Source of the DNA: Methylorubrum aminovorans
GTDB taxonomy: Bacteria > Pseudomonadota > Alphaproteobacteria > Rhizobiales > Beijerinckiaceae
Assembly: GCF_022179725.1 (NCBI RefSeq)
Contig: NZ_BPRC01000004.1
Location: forward strand, 186,001-250,000
Direction of reading: 5' to 3'
DNA length: 64,000 nucleotides
Part shown: positions 9,584-19,699 of the stretch, in pieces
How positions within the stretch are numbered: the first letter of the stretch is position 1
Layout of the letters: the number at the start of each line of letters is the position of its first letter
Made by a program: the position numbers and the translations under genes
Notes under the pieces: model-generated
What the model was told of the DNA's origin: nothing
Seen by the model: the letters and a program-made list of their open reading frames with translations, nothing else
The model's database searches: none

Positions 9584-9826
9584 ATGGCGATCGACCGCAC
9601 CCGCCGCCCGAGCGACCCGCGCCAAGCGGCCGAGGCCGCCTTTCGTGCCGTGACGCGCAAGGCCCCCGAGGCCGCGCCCGAGGCGCCCAGGGCGCCGGTG
9701 ATCCCCGGCACGCGCGAGACCGTATCGCTGCGCATCGACCGGGCCGTGCTGGAGCATTTCCAGAAGGACGGCCCCGGCTGGCAGGACCGCATCAACGCCG
9801 CCCTCAAGGCCGCCGCCGGATTGTGA
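9584..9826 (+). CDS. BrnA antitoxin-like protein without an adjacent toxin
   Basis: The C-terminal half matches the BrnA antitoxin domain: VSLRIDRAVLEHFQKDGPGW followed by QDRINAALKAAAGL, the ribbon-helix-helix type DNA-binding and toxin-neutralising region. The N-terminal 45 residues are Ala/Pro/Arg-rich linker. BrnA normally follows a BrnT toxin gene. Here the upstream gene is the charged helical protein, which does not look like BrnT, so this is an orphan antitoxin-like regulator. 80 residues. Confidence 0.65.
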   Translation: MAIDRTRRPSDPRQAAEAAFRAVTRKAPEAAPEAPRAPVIPGTRETVSLRIDRAVLEHFQKDGPGWQDRINAALKAAAGL

Positions 9827-9907
9827 GGCGGGGTCCGTGAGGGTGCGGCCGGATGGTCGTGCCCGGATGGCCGCGCCCGCCCCGTCGGCCCGTCCGGGAA
9901 GGGCGCC

Positions 9908-10621
9908 GTGAGCGGACCTTCGGACTGGCTCGGCCTCAGCCCCGACGAGATGACGGCGCTGCTGTTGTCCCTGCGCGTCGCCACGGTGGCGACGCTGGCG
10001 AGCCTGCCGCTGGGCCTGCTGGCGGCGTGGCTGCTGGCGCGTCGGCGCTTTCCCGGTCACGCCTTGCTCGACGGCCTCGTCCACCTGCCGCTGATCCTGC
10101 CGCCGGTGGTGACGGGCTACCTGCTGCTGCTCGCCTTCGGCCGGCGCGGCGTGTTCGGGGCGTGGCTCGCCGAGATCGGCATCGTCTTCTCGTTCCGCTG
10201 GACCGGCGCGGCGCTCGCCTGCGCGGTGATGGGGTTCCCGCTGATGGTGCGGGCGATACGCCTGTCGATCGAGGCGGTGGACCGGCGCCTTGAACAGGCG
10301 GCGGCCACGCTCGGCGCCCCGCCGCCGCTGGTGTTCCTCAGCGTGACCCTGCCGCTCAGCCTGCCCGGCATTCTCGCGGGCGCTGTGCTCGCCTTCGCCA
10401 AGGCGATGGGCGAGTTCGGCGCGACCATCACCTTCGTCTCCAACATCCCCGGCGAGACCCAGACCCTGCCGTCGGCGATCTATACGCTCACCCAGGTGCC
10501 GGGCGGGGAGGCGGGGGCGCTACGCCTCACGCTGATCTCGGTCGGGGTCTCGATGCTGGCGCTCGTGGCCTCGGAGGCGCTGGCGCGGCGCATGAGCCGG
10601 CGGATTGGGGCAGGGCGCTGA
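9908..10621 (+). CDS. modB: Molybdate ABC transporter permease ModB
   Basis: Inner-membrane permease of the molybdate importer. The GTG start gives a 237-residue protein with about five membrane helices, including LSLRVATVATLASLPLGLLA and LIGLPLILPPVVTGYLLL-type segments. The ABC-coupling EAA loop is present: QAAATLGAPPPLVFLSVTLP followed by GILAGAVLAFAKAMGEFGAT, the ending GEFGAT being characteristic of ModB. Normally it stands in modABC, but no modA is in the window and modC lies 2 kb downstream beyond three unrelated genes. Length is typical. Confidence 0.9.
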   Translation: MSGPSDWLGLSPDEMTALLLSLRVATVATLASLPLGLLAAWLLARRRFPGHALLDGLVHLPLILPPVVTGYLLLLAFGRRGVFGAWLAEIGIVFSFRWTGAALACAVMGFPLMVRAIRLSIEAVDRRLEQAAATLGAPPPLVFLSVTLPLSLPGILAGAVLAFAKAMGEFGATITFVSNIPGETQTLPSAIYTLTQVPGGEAGALRLTLISVGVSMLALVASEALARRMSRRIGAGR

Positions 10622-11076
10622 GCGGCAGCCTGCAACGAAGGGCCGCCCTCTTCCCGGCAAGGCTTTGAAGCCCCCCGACGCGCACGACACCGTGTGATCC
10701 GACCTCCGCCCGATCTTCGCGCTTCCTGTTTCCGTCATACGGCGTCCGGTCGTCGTTTCAGCCTGGCCGCGCGATGACGGCGTGGGATCGATCCGAAGCG
10801 ATCAACCGAGAGCGGCCAGAAGCAGGATCGGGGCGTGAGAGGCTGCGCCGCTCATCCATGGCCGAGCACCGGAAGCCATCTTTCCGATAAAATCCGACAC
10901 ACTTATCTATTACAACGAGTGATGAGGTAATTTAATCCGGATTGAAATTTGAACTATGCTCAATTTAATCGCATTTGTTCGAATGTGTTCTTTCGCACTT
11001 AGACGATAAAACTAGGCGTATATTTCAGCAATATGCCTCATGCCTGGGCTACGCCCTGCAATTCAGGAGACATTCT
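10622..11076. other. Intergenic stretch, AT-rich in its second half
   Basis: No gene is supported here. 10,885-11,010 is markedly AT-rich compared with the flanks and may contain the promoter of the small secreted protein that starts at 11,077. This stretch opens the segment that separates modB from modC. Confidence 0.45.
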
Positions 11077-11337
11077 TTGCCTCGCGGATGGATTTATGCC
11101 CTGACCCTGCTCGTAGCCGTCACACCTGCCCTGCTGCCGACATCGGCGGCGGCCCGGCGCACGCTGGATCTCCAGGGCCCCGGCGATCCCAACCGCACCG
11201 CTTGCGACATCGTCGTGAAACGTCCCGGCGGGAACCCGACGCAGGATATGACCGGCTCCATCGGCCACGCGAAGAGCCATCAAAGTGGCGGCGGCCGAGC
11301 GAACCCGTTGATCTGCTATCTGCCCGGAACCCGCTGA
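11077..11337 (+). CDS. Small secreted protein with signal peptide (TTG start)
   Basis: The start is TTG, chosen because CAGGAGA lies six bases upstream and the product then begins with a textbook signal peptide: PRGWIYALTLLVAVTPALLP followed by TSAAA, with cleavage likely after the Ala run. The mature part is about 60 residues with two cysteines (TACDIVV and LICYLPG) that could form one disulfide, plus a Gly/Ser-rich middle. An ATG further upstream would bury the signal peptide inside a longer protein and is less likely. Function unknown; periplasmic or secreted. Confidence 0.6.
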   Translation: MPRGWIYALTLLVAVTPALLPTSAAARRTLDLQGPGDPNRTACDIVVKRPGGNPTQDMTGSIGHAKSHQSGGGRANPLICYLPGTR

Positions 11338-11435
11338 AAGCACGGCTCGGGATCCCATCGGCTGAAGACGCGACCGCATCAGACATCGCGATCAATTCCG
11401 GAAAACAAACCACACATCGAAAAGGGAGGCGAAGC

Positions 11436-11765
11436 GTGAGCGGAACAAGATTGTCCAAGATCACACTCGCCAAGATTACACTCGCCAAGATCGCACTGGC
11501 CAAGATCGCACTGGCCAAGATCGCACTGGCCGGATCGATCGGCCTGATCTCGAACACAGCGGCGAATGCCATGAACCACCCGGCCCAAACCGGCACGGGT
11601 GGCGGCCCGGAGACGACGATCACCGCCCCGCATGTGGCACCAACGGGAAGGGTCATGCCTCGCCCGCGCCCCTTGGACTCACAGACGCGCGGTGAGCCCG
11701 AGCAGACGCTCACCCCTCAGTTCAAGGACAGCTTTCTCATGAAGGGTATCTGCGTCGGCTGTTGA
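11436..11765 (+). CDS. Small secreted protein with pentapeptide repeats in the signal region
   Basis: A GTG start six bases after GGGAGG opens a 109-residue protein. Residues 8-32 are five consecutive copies of Lys-Ile-(Thr/Ala)-Leu-Ala, followed by GSIGLISNTAANA, a hydrophobic stretch with a plausible signal-peptidase site. The mature part is Pro/Thr/Gly-rich and ends in the two-cysteine tail MKGICVGC. The Lys-bearing pentads make the N-terminal region an amphipathic helix rather than a uniform hydrophobic core, so export efficiency could depend on repeat number. It is 98 bp from another small secreted protein and may be related in function. No family recognised. Confidence 0.6.
   Translation: MSGTRLSKITLAKITLAKIALAKIALAKIALAGSIGLISNTAANAMNHPAQTGTGGGPETTITAPHVAPTGRVMPRPRPLDSQTRGEPEQTLTPQFKDSFLMKGICVGC
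11457..11531 (+). repeat. Five 15-bp tandem repeats
   Basis: Five in-frame copies of a 15-base unit. The last three are identical (AAGATCGCACTGGCC) and the first two differ by a few bases, mainly ACA for GCA. A gain or loss of units would keep the reading frame, so repeat number can change without killing the gene. Confidence 0.9.
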
Positions 11766-11893
11766 GCCGAGCCGGATGAGGCCAATCCCGCGGGGACCCG
11801 CTCGCGCGTCCGGTGTCCCGCGCCGTCGTCGGAGGGGTGACCGCGACGGCGCGGGCGAGGGGCCGGGTCGCCGCATCAGCGGCTCTCCGCGCC

Positions 11894-12550
11894 TCAGGCG
11901 TAGGCATAGGGCCCACCCCGCTCCAGCGCCCGCCCGTAGGCGGGCCGGGCGTGGATGCGGGCCAGCCACTCCGTCACCCGCGGCCCCGTGCCCGTCCCGC
12001 GGGCGGCGAAAGCTTCGAGGGGAAAGCTCATCATGATGTCGGCGGCGGTGAAGGCCTTGCCGCAGAAATACGGCCGCTCGGCGAGCTCGTTCTCCCAATA
12101 GGCGGCGTGGCGGCGCAGCTCCGGATCGACGAAGCCGCCGGTCACCTTCCCCGCGATCGCCCGCACCAGCGGACGCAGGAGCGCGGGGCTGCCGGGTGCG
12201 AGCCGCGAGAACACGAGCTTCAGCAGGAGCGGCGGCATCGCCGAGCCCTCCGCGTAGTGCAGGAAGTAGGTGTAGCGGTCGCGCTCCGGCGTGCCCGGCG
12301 CCGGGGTCAGGGCGCCGTCGGCATAGGCGGTGAGGCATTCGACGATGGCACCGGTCTCCGCCACCACTCGCCCGTCGATTTCGATCAGCGGCGACTTGCC
12401 CAGCGGATGCACCGCCCGAAGCTCGCGCGGCGCCAGCATCGTCGCGGCATCGCGCGCGTAGCGCTTCACGGTGTAGTCGAGCCCGAGTTCCTCGAGCAGC
12501 CACAGCACCCTCTGCGAGCGGCTGTTCTCCAGATGGTGGACGGTGATCAT
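11894..12550 (-). CDS. Glutathione S-transferase
   Basis: A 218-residue cytosolic enzyme of the GST superfamily that conjugates glutathione to electrophiles or reduces substrates with it. The N-terminal thioredoxin-like domain reads MITVHHLENSRSQRVLWLLE and contains HPLGKSPLIEIDG and AETGAIVECL, which form the glutathione site (the Pro before LIEI is the cis-Pro, and ETGAI supplies the Glu/Thr that bind the gamma-glutamyl part). The C-terminal helical domain contains YFCGKAFTAADIMMSFPLEA, including the N-capping box. It is on the opposite strand to modB and modC and lies between them. Confidence 0.88.
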   Translation of the reverse strand: MITVHHLENSRSQRVLWLLEELGLDYTVKRYARDAATMLAPRELRAVHPLGKSPLIEIDGRVVAETGAIVECLTAYADGALTPAPGTPERDRYTYFLHYAEGSAMPPLLLKLVFSRLAPGSPALLRPLVRAIAGKVTGGFVDPELRRHAAYWENELAERPYFCGKAFTAADIMMSFPLEAFAARGTGTGPRVTEWLARIHARPAYGRALERGGPYAYA

Positions 12551-12674
12551 CGCGCGCCTTGTTCGATCCTGCGCCGACAACGCGCCAGTCCGCCCATCGC
12601 GCCCCTTGTCTCGGCAGCGGTTTTGCTGAGAAGCGCCAAAGCGGTTTCCAAGAAGGTTTCCTGGTCGAGGCCCT

Positions 12675-13769
12675 ATGACCATCGACGTCGACGTCACCCT
12701 CCGCCGCGGCGGCTTCGCGCTCGACGTCGCCTTCAGCGCGGGCGCCGGGCTCACCGCCCTGTTCGGGCGCTCGGGCTCGGGCAAGACCACGGTGATCGAC
12801 CTGATCGCCGGTCTGGCGCAGCCGCAGCGCGGACGCATCGTCGCCGACGGCACGGTGCTGCTCGACACGGCGCACGGTATCCGCGTGCCGGTGCATCGGC
12901 GGCGGATCGGCTGCGTGTTCCAGGAAGCCCGGCTGATGCCGCATCTCAGCGTACGGCAGAACCTACGCTTCGGCCGCCTCTTCTCCCGCGGCCCGGGCGG
13001 ACCGAGCCTCGAGGCGGTGGCGGATCTGCTCGGCATTGCCCCGCTTTTGGAGCGGCGGCCCGCCGGACTGTCGGGGGGCGAGCGGCAGCGGGTGGCAATC
13101 GGCCGGGCTCTGCTGGCGCGTCCGCGGCTGCTGCTGATGGACGAGCCGCTCTCGGCTCTCGACGAGGCCCGCAAGCGCGAGATCCTGCCCTATATCGAGC
13201 GGCTGCGCGACGAGGCGGGCCTGCCGATCGTCTATGTCAGCCACGCGGTGGCGGAGGTGGCGCGCCTCGCCTCCACCGTGGTGGTGTTGGAGGCCGGCCG
13301 CGTGGCGGCGAGCGGGCCGGTCGATGCCGTGCTGCGCCGGCCCGACCTGATCCCCGACGGCGCGGAAGCCGGCAGCGTGCTCGCCATGCGGGTCGAGCGC
13401 CACGACCCCGCGACCGGTCTGACGCGCCTGACCGGGCCGGCGGGTCCGCTCGACCTGCCGTTGATCGACGCCCCCGCGGGCCGCCGCCTCAACCTGCGGG
13501 TACCCGCCCGCGACGTGCTGCTGGCGCTGGCGCGGCCGGACGGTTTGAGCGCACGCAACGTCCTGCCGGGCCATATCCTCTCCATGCGGGAGGAGGGGAC
13601 GGCCTGCCTCGTCGAGGTGACCTGCGGAGAGGCGACGCTGGCCGCCCGCCTCACCCGCGCGTCCGCCCGCGACCTGGGTCTCACGGTCGGGCGCCCGGTC
13701 TTCGCCATCGTGAAGAGCGTAGCACTCGATGCAGGAGGCGCGCCGGGGGGCGGACGGATCGAGATCTAG
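12675..13769 (+). CDS. modC: Molybdate ABC transporter ATP-binding protein ModC
   Basis: ATPase of the molybdate importer. Walker A is GRSGSGKTT (about residues 31-39), the signature is LSGGERQRVAIGRALL, and Walker B with the switch region is LLLMDEPLSALD. After the ATPase (about residue 230) comes a C-terminal MOP/TOBE-type molybdate-binding domain (SARNVLPGHILSMREEGTA onward), which separates ModC from general importers. 364 residues is normal. The gene is divergent from the GST, 124 bp away, and separated from modB, so it must have its own promoter. Confidence 0.92.
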   Translation: MTIDVDVTLRRGGFALDVAFSAGAGLTALFGRSGSGKTTVIDLIAGLAQPQRGRIVADGTVLLDTAHGIRVPVHRRRIGCVFQEARLMPHLSVRQNLRFGRLFSRGPGGPSLEAVADLLGIAPLLERRPAGLSGGERQRVAIGRALLARPRLLLMDEPLSALDEARKREILPYIERLRDEAGLPIVYVSHAVAEVARLASTVVVLEAGRVAASGPVDAVLRRPDLIPDGAEAGSVLAMRVERHDPATGLTRLTGPAGPLDLPLIDAPAGRRLNLRVPARDVLLALARPDGLSARNVLPGHILSMREEGTACLVEVTCGEATLAARLTRASARDLGLTVGRPVFAIVKSVALDAGGAPGGGRIEI

Positions 13770-13863
13770 AACACCTTCGGAAGGATGCGCCGGGCGGCAG
13801 GGCGGTAACCGGCATCGATCTTTTCGATCAAGCCCCTTGGCATAGGGTGGTCGGCCCGGAGCA

Positions 13864-14889
13864 TCATGGACAGGTGTAGCGGAAGCGGCCCGATGCCGGC
13901 GGGGCGGCCGCGAGGTGATCGAGGCCCCGCGCCATGTCGCGCCCGCCCGCCTGCCAGCGGTCGCGGATCGAGGAGGGCGAGAAGTCGAAGCTTTTCGACG
14001 CGAGCTGGTCGGCACCGGCCCGGTAGACGAGGTGCAGCAGCGTCGCCACCGGCCCGTCCGGGTCGAGCCACTCGCGCAGGGCGTAGTTGCGCGCGAGCCC
14101 CGAGACCGCGCGCCGGGCGGCGCTGGCGAAGATGAGGTCGTTGGCCCGTTCCAGCACCGCGTCGAGCGAGCGCGGCGGGTCGGCCTGCAGGCAGAACAGG
14201 TCGAGGGCGATGCAGAGCAGATCGCGGGCCGGCTCGGGCTCGAACAGCGGATCGAGGGGCAGGTTGTTGGTGTAGCCGGCATCGCACAGAAGCCGCCCGT
14301 CCACCTCGACCGGCGGGAAGGCCGGCAGCAGGGCCGCGCTCGCCAGGATGTGCTCGGGCCGGATCGTCTGGCGGGTGTTGTCGAAAAAGACCTCCTCGCC
14401 GGTCGCCACGTCGATGCAGGCGATGGTGAGCCGGATCTCGGCCCGGTTCAGGCGCTCGAAATCGACCAACCGCCCGAGCGTGTCGAGGAGCGGCCGGTGA
14501 TCGAACAGGGCAACGTCGTTGGGCACCCAGGGCAGCGCCGACCACAGGCCGGGATAGCGGTGCGTGAAAATGCTGGGCCGCCCCCAGGCCAGCGTCAGGA
14601 GCGAGTGCAGCGCGTTGTAGTACTGGCGCGGCTTGAGGAGATCGGTGCCGGAGAAGCCGGTGTGCAGGGTCGCCTCGTTCCAGAATCGGTGGAGCCGCTC
14701 GATCCGCTCCTCGGGCGCGTTGCCGGCGATGATCGCGCCGGTGATCGCTCCCATGGATGCCCCCACCATCCAGTCCGGTCGGATGCCGCGGGCCTGCAGA
14801 ACCTCGAAGGCCCCGGCATGGTAGGCGCCGAGCGCGTTGCCGCCGCCGAAGACGAGCGCGATGTCGCGGTTAGGAGACGTCGTGTGCAT
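13864..14889 (-). CDS. Patatin-like phospholipase
   Basis: Serine lipid acyl hydrolase of 341 residues. The oxyanion loop is VFGGGNALGAYHAGAFEVL, the nucleophile elbow is GASMG, and the catalytic Asp is in DAGYTNNLPLDPL, so the Ser-Asp dyad is complete. No signal peptide is present; the enzyme is probably cytosolic and may be membrane-associated. It is convergent with modC and lies downstream of dnaE2 on the same strand, with about 100 bp between. The start is the ATG giving MHTTSPNRDIALV. Confidence 0.88.
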   Translation of the reverse strand: MHTTSPNRDIALVFGGGNALGAYHAGAFEVLQARGIRPDWMVGASMGAITGAIIAGNAPEERIERLHRFWNEATLHTGFSGTDLLKPRQYYNALHSLLTLAWGRPSIFTHRYPGLWSALPWVPNDVALFDHRPLLDTLGRLVDFERLNRAEIRLTIACIDVATGEEVFFDNTRQTIRPEHILASAALLPAFPPVEVDGRLLCDAGYTNNLPLDPLFEPEPARDLLCIALDLFCLQADPPRSLDAVLERANDLIFASAARRAVSGLARNYALREWLDPDGPVATLLHLVYRAGADQLASKSFDFSPSSIRDRWQAGGRDMARGLDHLAAAPPASGRFRYTCP

Positions 14890-14990
14890 GCGGTGGGCTG
14901 ACCCTTCCTCTATGCCGCGGAGCTGCGGCCGGCATCGGTGCGGGAACCCGGCGGACGCAGGATCGATGCATTGAAAGGGAGCGCCGCCCG

Positions 14991-17900
14991 TCAGCGAAAG
15001 TTTCGCGCCCGGACCGGCAGCGCCGACGCGCGCGGATCGGGTCGGACGCTCTGGCCGGTCTCGTCGCCGCGGCCGGTGCGCAGGGCGATGGCCGCCTCGT
15101 CCTCGCCGATCCGCCGCAGCAGGCCGGAGCGATCGAAGAGTTCCGCTGCCACGAGGTGAACGACGTCGCCGACCCGCTGCACCCGGCCGCGGCAGGCCAT
15201 CAGCCGGGCACCGAGCACGACCCGGCGCTGCCGGTCGAACAATTCGGGGCGGACGATCAGGTTGGCGATGCCGGTCTCGTCCTCCAGGGTCATGAACATC
15301 GTGCCCTTGGCCGAGCCCGGCCGCTGGCGCATCAGCACGACCCCAGCCACGACGATCTGCGCCCCGTTGCGCGCCCGCTCCAGCGCGGCGCAGGGCCGCG
15401 CGCCGAGACCGGCCAGCGTCTCGCGCAGGAAGACGAGGGGATGCGCGCGCAGGCTGAGGCCCTTGGCGCAGTAATCGGCCACCACCTCGCCGCCCGCGCT
15501 CATCGCGGGCAGCGACACGGCGGGTTCGGGCGCCTGCGCCGGTTCGGCCCCCGTCGTCCCGGAGAGGGCGGCGAAGAGGGGCAGGGGGGCGGGTCCGAGG
15601 GCCCGGACCGCCCAGGCGGCCTCGCGCCGGTTGAGGCCGAGGGAGCGGAACGCGTCGGCCCGCACGAGACAGGTGAGACTGGCCGCCGGGAGCCCGGCCC
15701 GGTCCGCCAGTTCGGGCAGGGAGGCGAAGGGGCGCCGGCCCCGCGTCTTTGCCAGATGCCGACCGTCCCGTTCGGGCAGGCCGCCGGCGAGACGCAGGCC
15801 CAGCCGCACCGCGAACAGCGTCCGGCCATCGCCGAGCGGCTCCAGGGTGCAGTCCCAGTCGGAAAAGTTCACGTCGAGCGGGCGGATCGCGACGCCATGG
15901 GCGCGGGCGTCGCGGACGATCTGGGCGGGGGCATAAAAGCCCATCGGCTGCGCGTTCAGCAGCGCGGCGCAGAACACGTCGGGATGGTGGCACTTCATCC
16001 AGGAGGAGGCGTAGGCGAGCAGCGCGAAGGAGGCGGCGTGGCTCTCGGGAAAGCCGTAGGAGCCGAAGCCTTCGAGTTGGCGGAAGGTGCGCTCGGCGAA
16101 GTCGCGCGCGTAACCGTTGGCGACCATGCCCTCGACGAGACGCTCCTGGAAGCGGTGGACACCGCCGGTGAACTTGAAGGTCGCCATCGAGCGGCGCAGC
16201 TCGTCGGCCTCGGTCGCCGAGAAGCCGGCGCCGACCATCGCCACCTGCATCGCCTGCTCTTGGAACAGCGGCACGCCCAGCGTCTTGCTCAGCACCGCCT
16301 TCAGTTCGGGCGTCGGATAGGTCACCTCTTCGAGGCCCTGCCGGCGGCGCAGATAGGGGTGAACCATGTCGCCCTGGATCGGGCCGGGACGCACGATCGC
16401 CACCTCGATCACGAGGTCGTAGAACTCTTTCGGGGCCATCCGCGGCAGCATCGCCATCTGCGCGCGGCTCTCGATCTGGAACACGCCGAGCGTGTCGGCG
16501 CGCCGGATCATCGCGAAGGTGGCCGGATCGTCGCGCGGGATCGAGGCGAGATCGTGCGGGTCGTTCTTGATCTCCGCCAAAAGATCGAAGGCGCGGCGCA
16601 GGCAGCCGAGCATGCCGAGCCCGAGCACGTCGACCTTCATGAATTTCAGAGCGTCGATGTCGTCCTTGTCCCACTCGATGACCTGACGGTCGGCCATCGC
16701 CGCCGGCTCCACCGGCACCAGTTCGTCGAGCCGATCGAGCGTCAGAACGAAGCCGCCGGGATGCTGCGAGAGATGGCGCGGCGTGCCGATCAGCTCGCGG
16801 GCGATCTCCAGCGTCAGGCGCAGGCGCCGGTCTTCGGGGTTGAGGTTGAGTTCGCGCAGCTCGCGCTCGCCGACGCCCTCGCTGCTCCAGCTCCAGGTCA
16901 TGCGGTTGAGGGCGCCGGTGACGTCCTCGGGCAGGCCCATCACCTTGCCGACCTCGCGAAGTGCCCCGCGCGAGCGGAAGCGGCTGACGATGGCGGTGAG
17001 CGCCGAGCGGTGGCGGCCGTAGGTCGCAAAGATCCACTGGATCACCTCCTCGCGACGCTCGTGCTCGAAATCGACGTCGATGTCGGGCGGCTCGCGGCGC
17101 GCCTCGGAGACGAAGCGCTCGAACAGGAGGTTCTGCTGCGTCGGATCGATCGAGGTGATGCGCAGGCAGAAGCAGACCGCAGAATTGGCCGCCGAGCCGC
17201 GCCCCTGGCACAGGATCTTCTTGTCAGAGGCGAAGCGGACGATCGATTCGACCGTGAGGAAGTAGGGCGCGTAGGCCAGCCGCCCGATCAGGTCGAGTTC
17301 GTGGCGCAACTGGCGCGTCACCGTCTCCGGCACGCCGGCCGGATAGCGCGTTGCGGCACCGGCCCAGGTGAGCGCCTCCAAGCGCTCCTGCGGCGAGAGC
17401 CCATCCTCGCGGGCTTCCGTCGGGTAGGTGTAGGCGAGGTCGTCCAGCGAAAAAGTGCAGGCGTTCGTGATCTCGCCCGCTCGCGCCAGCGCCTCGGGAA
17501 AGCGCGCGAACAGGCGGGCGGTCTCTTCCGGGGGTTTCAGGAAGCGGTCGGCGTGGCGCTCCTTGGCAAAGCCGGCCCGGTCGATGGTGAGCCCGAGCCG
17601 GATACAGGTCACGACGTCCTGCAGGCGGCGCCGTCCCGCGACGTGGTAGAGGATGTCGCCGGTGGCGACGGTCGGCACCCGCGCGGCCCGCGCCGCGGCG
17701 GCCAGGGCCTCGAGCCGTTCCGCGTCGTCGGGGCGGAAGCGGCGGGTCAGCCCGAGGGAGGCGCGGGCGCCGAATTCTTGTTTGAGTCGGATGAGGTTCT
17801 CGGCGAGCGACGGCCCGGTCGCGTCCGGGAGCAGGATTGCAAATAGCCCCTCCTGCCACGCTTCGAGATCGCGCCAGGTCAGGCGGCAGCGGCCCTTGCC

Positions 17901-18200
17901 GCCCCGGGCCCTGCCGAGGCTGAGCAGACGGCAAAGGCGGCCATAGGCGGGCCGGTCGGTCGGATAGACGAGGAGCGGCGCGGCACCATCGTCGAGGTCG
18001 AGCCGGCAACCGACGACGAGGCGCACGCCCGTCGCCTTGGCCGCCTGATGCGCCCGCACCATGCCGGCGAGCGAGCCGTGATCGGTCACGCCGAGCGCAG
18101 GGATGCCGAGCAGGCTGGCTGCGGAAAACAGCTCCTCCGGGCTCGACGCGCCGCGCAGGAAGGAGAAGTGCGTCGTGACGTGGAGTTCGGGCGTGCTCAC
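14991..18200 (-). CDS. dnaE2: Error-prone DNA polymerase DnaE2 (ImuC)
   Basis: Alpha-subunit-type polymerase of the SOS mutasome, which carries out mutagenic translesion synthesis together with ImuA and ImuB. It begins at a GTG overlapping the imuB stop (GTGA at 18,197-18,200). The N-terminal PHP domain starts [20 protein letters not shown]. The polymerase palm carries [15 protein letters not shown] with its Asp residues, then a helix-hairpin-helix region, and a C-terminal OB fold ([19 protein letters not shown]). 1069 residues is normal for DnaE2 and shorter than replicative DnaE. It is the last gene of an imuA-imuB-dnaE2 operon. Confidence 0.95.
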   Translation of the reverse strand: MSTPELHVTTHFSFLRGASSPEELFSAASLLGIPALGVTDHGSLAGMVRAHQAAKATGVRLVVGCRLDLDDGAAPLLVYPTDRPAYGRLCRLLSLGRARGGKGRCRLTWRDLEAWQEGLFAILLPDATGPSLAENLIRLKQEFGARASLGLTRRFRPDDAERLEALAAAARAARVPTVATGDILYHVAGRRRLQDVVTCIRLGLTIDRAGFAKERHADRFLKPPEETARLFARFPEALARAGEITNACTFSLDDLAYTYPTEAREDGLSPQERLEALTWAGAATRYPAGVPETVTRQLRHELDLIGRLAYAPYFLTVESIVRFASDKKILCQGRGSAANSAVCFCLRITSIDPTQQNLLFERFVSEARREPPDIDVDFEHERREEVIQWIFATYGRHRSALTAIVSRFRSRGALREVGKVMGLPEDVTGALNRMTWSWSSEGVGERELRELNLNPEDRRLRLTLEIARELIGTPRHLSQHPGGFVLTLDRLDELVPVEPAAMADRQVIEWDKDDIDALKFMKVDVLGLGMLGCLRRAFDLLAEIKNDPHDLASIPRDDPATFAMIRRADTLGVFQIESRAQMAMLPRMAPKEFYDLVIEVAIVRPGPIQGDMVHPYLRRRQGLEEVTYPTPELKAVLSKTLGVPLFQEQAMQVAMVGAGFSATEADELRRSMATFKFTGGVHRFQERLVEGMVANGYARDFAERTFRQLEGFGSYGFPESHAASFALLAYASSWMKCHHPDVFCAALLNAQPMGFYAPAQIVRDARAHGVAIRPLDVNFSDWDCTLEPLGDGRTLFAVRLGLRLAGGLPERDGRHLAKTRGRRPFASLPELADRAGLPAASLTCLVRADAFRSLGLNRREAAWAVRALGPAPLPLFAALSGTTGAEPAQAPEPAVSLPAMSAGGEVVADYCAKGLSLRAHPLVFLRETLAGLGARPCAALERARNGAQIVVAGVVLMRQRPGSAKGTMFMTLEDETGIANLIVRPELFDRQRRVVLGARLMACRGRVQRVGDVVHLVAAELFDRSGLLRRIGEDEAAIALRTGRGDETGQSVRPDPRASALPVRARNFR

Positions 18201-19699
18201 GCCTCGCCGAGCCCGTGCAGCCACCAGCGCCCTTGCGCTTCCATCGGCCCGTCGCGAAACAGCCAGAAGCGCTCGCCGGCCTCGGTCTCGACCCGGTAAT
18301 AATCGCGGGTGAGGTCGGCCTCGGCCTCCGCGACCCACCACTCGCCGAGGATGCGTTCCGGCCCGTCGGCGCGGGCGATGCGGTGGCGGGTGTTGCGCCA
18401 GACGAAGAAAAGCGGCGGCGCGTCGGGGATCTCGGCCACGGCCGAGACCGGCTCGGGCGGCGCCAGTAGGCGGGCCGGGCGGGGCAGGTCGGCGGGCCAG
18501 ACCGCGCCGAGGGGGGCGGCGAGCGCCGGCACGCGGCGCACCGCCCGCTCGGGCAGGTCGCTCTCCACGGGGGCCAGCCGGTAGACGCGGGCGGCCCCGA
18601 GGCGCACCAGCAGGGTATCGACCAGGGCGGCGAGGTCGGGCGCCTGCGGGCCGGCGGCGAGATGGCTCGCTTGGCTCTCGGCCAGGGGCTCGACGCGGGA
18701 GGCGCCGAGCCACGCCTCCTCGATGCCGAAGCCGGGATCGACGAGGGCGAGACGCTCCGTCAGCAGCCGGGCGAGGTGGGCGGCGTCGCGGCTCGGCCGC
18801 GCCGTACCGATCCGGACCGCCTGATCGAGGCGGTCGACACGGGCGAAGACGAGGTCGAGCCGGCGCGCGCCGAGGCCGCGCCGCTCCAGCTCCGGCACGA
18901 GCCGGGCGCAGAGATCGGCAACGACCCGCTCCAGGCTCTCGCGCGCGCCGACCGGCTCGGCGAAGCGCAGGGTCACGAGCGGCGTCTCCGGGGCGGCGAG
19001 CGCCGTCAGCGGTTCCGGCTCGTGCCCGAGCGCCCGGTCGAGGCGGAACAGGATCTCGGCGCCGAAGCGCAGCCGCAGGGCGGCCCGCGGCTTGTCCGTC
19101 AGCCCGCCGATGCGGGTCAGTCCGACCTCCTGAAGCGCCCGCACCGCCTCGGCACCGAGCCGCAGCGCCGCGACCGGCAGAGGGGCCAAAGCCTGCGTCG
19201 CACCGCCCGGCGGCACGATTCCGCCCGCGCCGAAGCGGGCCAGCCCCCAAGCACAGCCCGGCGTGTCGGCGAGCGCGAGCCGTGCCGTGATGCCCGTCCG
19301 CTCCAGACGGGCGGAGAGGTCGGCGAGCAGGGGCGCCTCGCCCCCGAACAGATGCGCGGCGCCGGTGACGTCGATCAGGAGACCGTCGGGCGGATCGAGG
19401 GCGACGATCGGCGCGTAGCGCTGGCACCACAGGCCGAGCCGCTCCAGCGCCGCCGCATCCGCCTCGGGCGCGGCCGGCACGAGATGCAGGCCCGGTATCA
19501 TCGCCTGAGCCTGGGCGGCGCTCATGCCGGGCGACAGGCCGAGGCGGCGGGCGGCGGCGTCCAGGCCGGCCAGCACGCGCCGCGCGCCGTCCTGCGCCAC
19601 GGTGACGAGCGGCTCATCGGGCGGCGCGGCGTGGGACCCGCTCCGGCGCAGCCGGTCGGTCGGCCAGGCTGGCAGGTACAGCGAGACGACCCTGCGCAT
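18197..19699 (-). CDS. imuB: ImuB, Y-family polymerase-like protein of the SOS mutasome
   Basis: A 500-residue relative of Y-family DNA polymerases. It begins [20 protein letters not shown]; the acidic residues that bind catalytic metal in true Y polymerases are not visible at the expected place (SLYLPAW instead of an Asp-containing strand), as is known for ImuB, which acts as an adaptor to the beta clamp and DnaE2. A helix-hairpin-helix-like segment follows ([20 protein letters not shown]), and the C-terminus is a long Pro-rich and Trp-rich tail. Its start lies inside imuA, overlapping by 86 bp, and its stop overlaps dnaE2. Confidence 0.9.
   Translation of the reverse strand: MRRVVSLYLPAWPTDRLRRSGSHAAPPDEPLVTVAQDGARRVLAGLDAAARRLGLSPGMSAAQAQAMIPGLHLVPAAPEADAAALERLGLWCQRYAPIVALDPPDGLLIDVTGAAHLFGGEAPLLADLSARLERTGITARLALADTPGCAWGLARFGAGGIVPPGGATQALAPLPVAALRLGAEAVRALQEVGLTRIGGLTDKPRAALRLRFGAEILFRLDRALGHEPEPLTALAAPETPLVTLRFAEPVGARESLERVVADLCARLVPELERRGLGARRLDLVFARVDRLDQAVRIGTARPSRDAAHLARLLTERLALVDPGFGIEEAWLGASRVEPLAESQASHLAAGPQAPDLAALVDTLLVRLGAARVYRLAPVESDLPERAVRRVPALAAPLGAVWPADLPRPARLLAPPEPVSAVAEIPDAPPLFFVWRNTRHRIARADGPERILGEWWVAEAEADLTRDYYRVETEAGERFWLFRDGPMEAQGRWWLHGLGEA

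Noticed and set aside
14991..19430. A 1479-residue reading frame covering dnaE2 and part of imuB
   Set aside because: The first 410 residues are the antisense-frame shadow of imuB; the DnaE2 family sequence starts at the GTG at 18,200.
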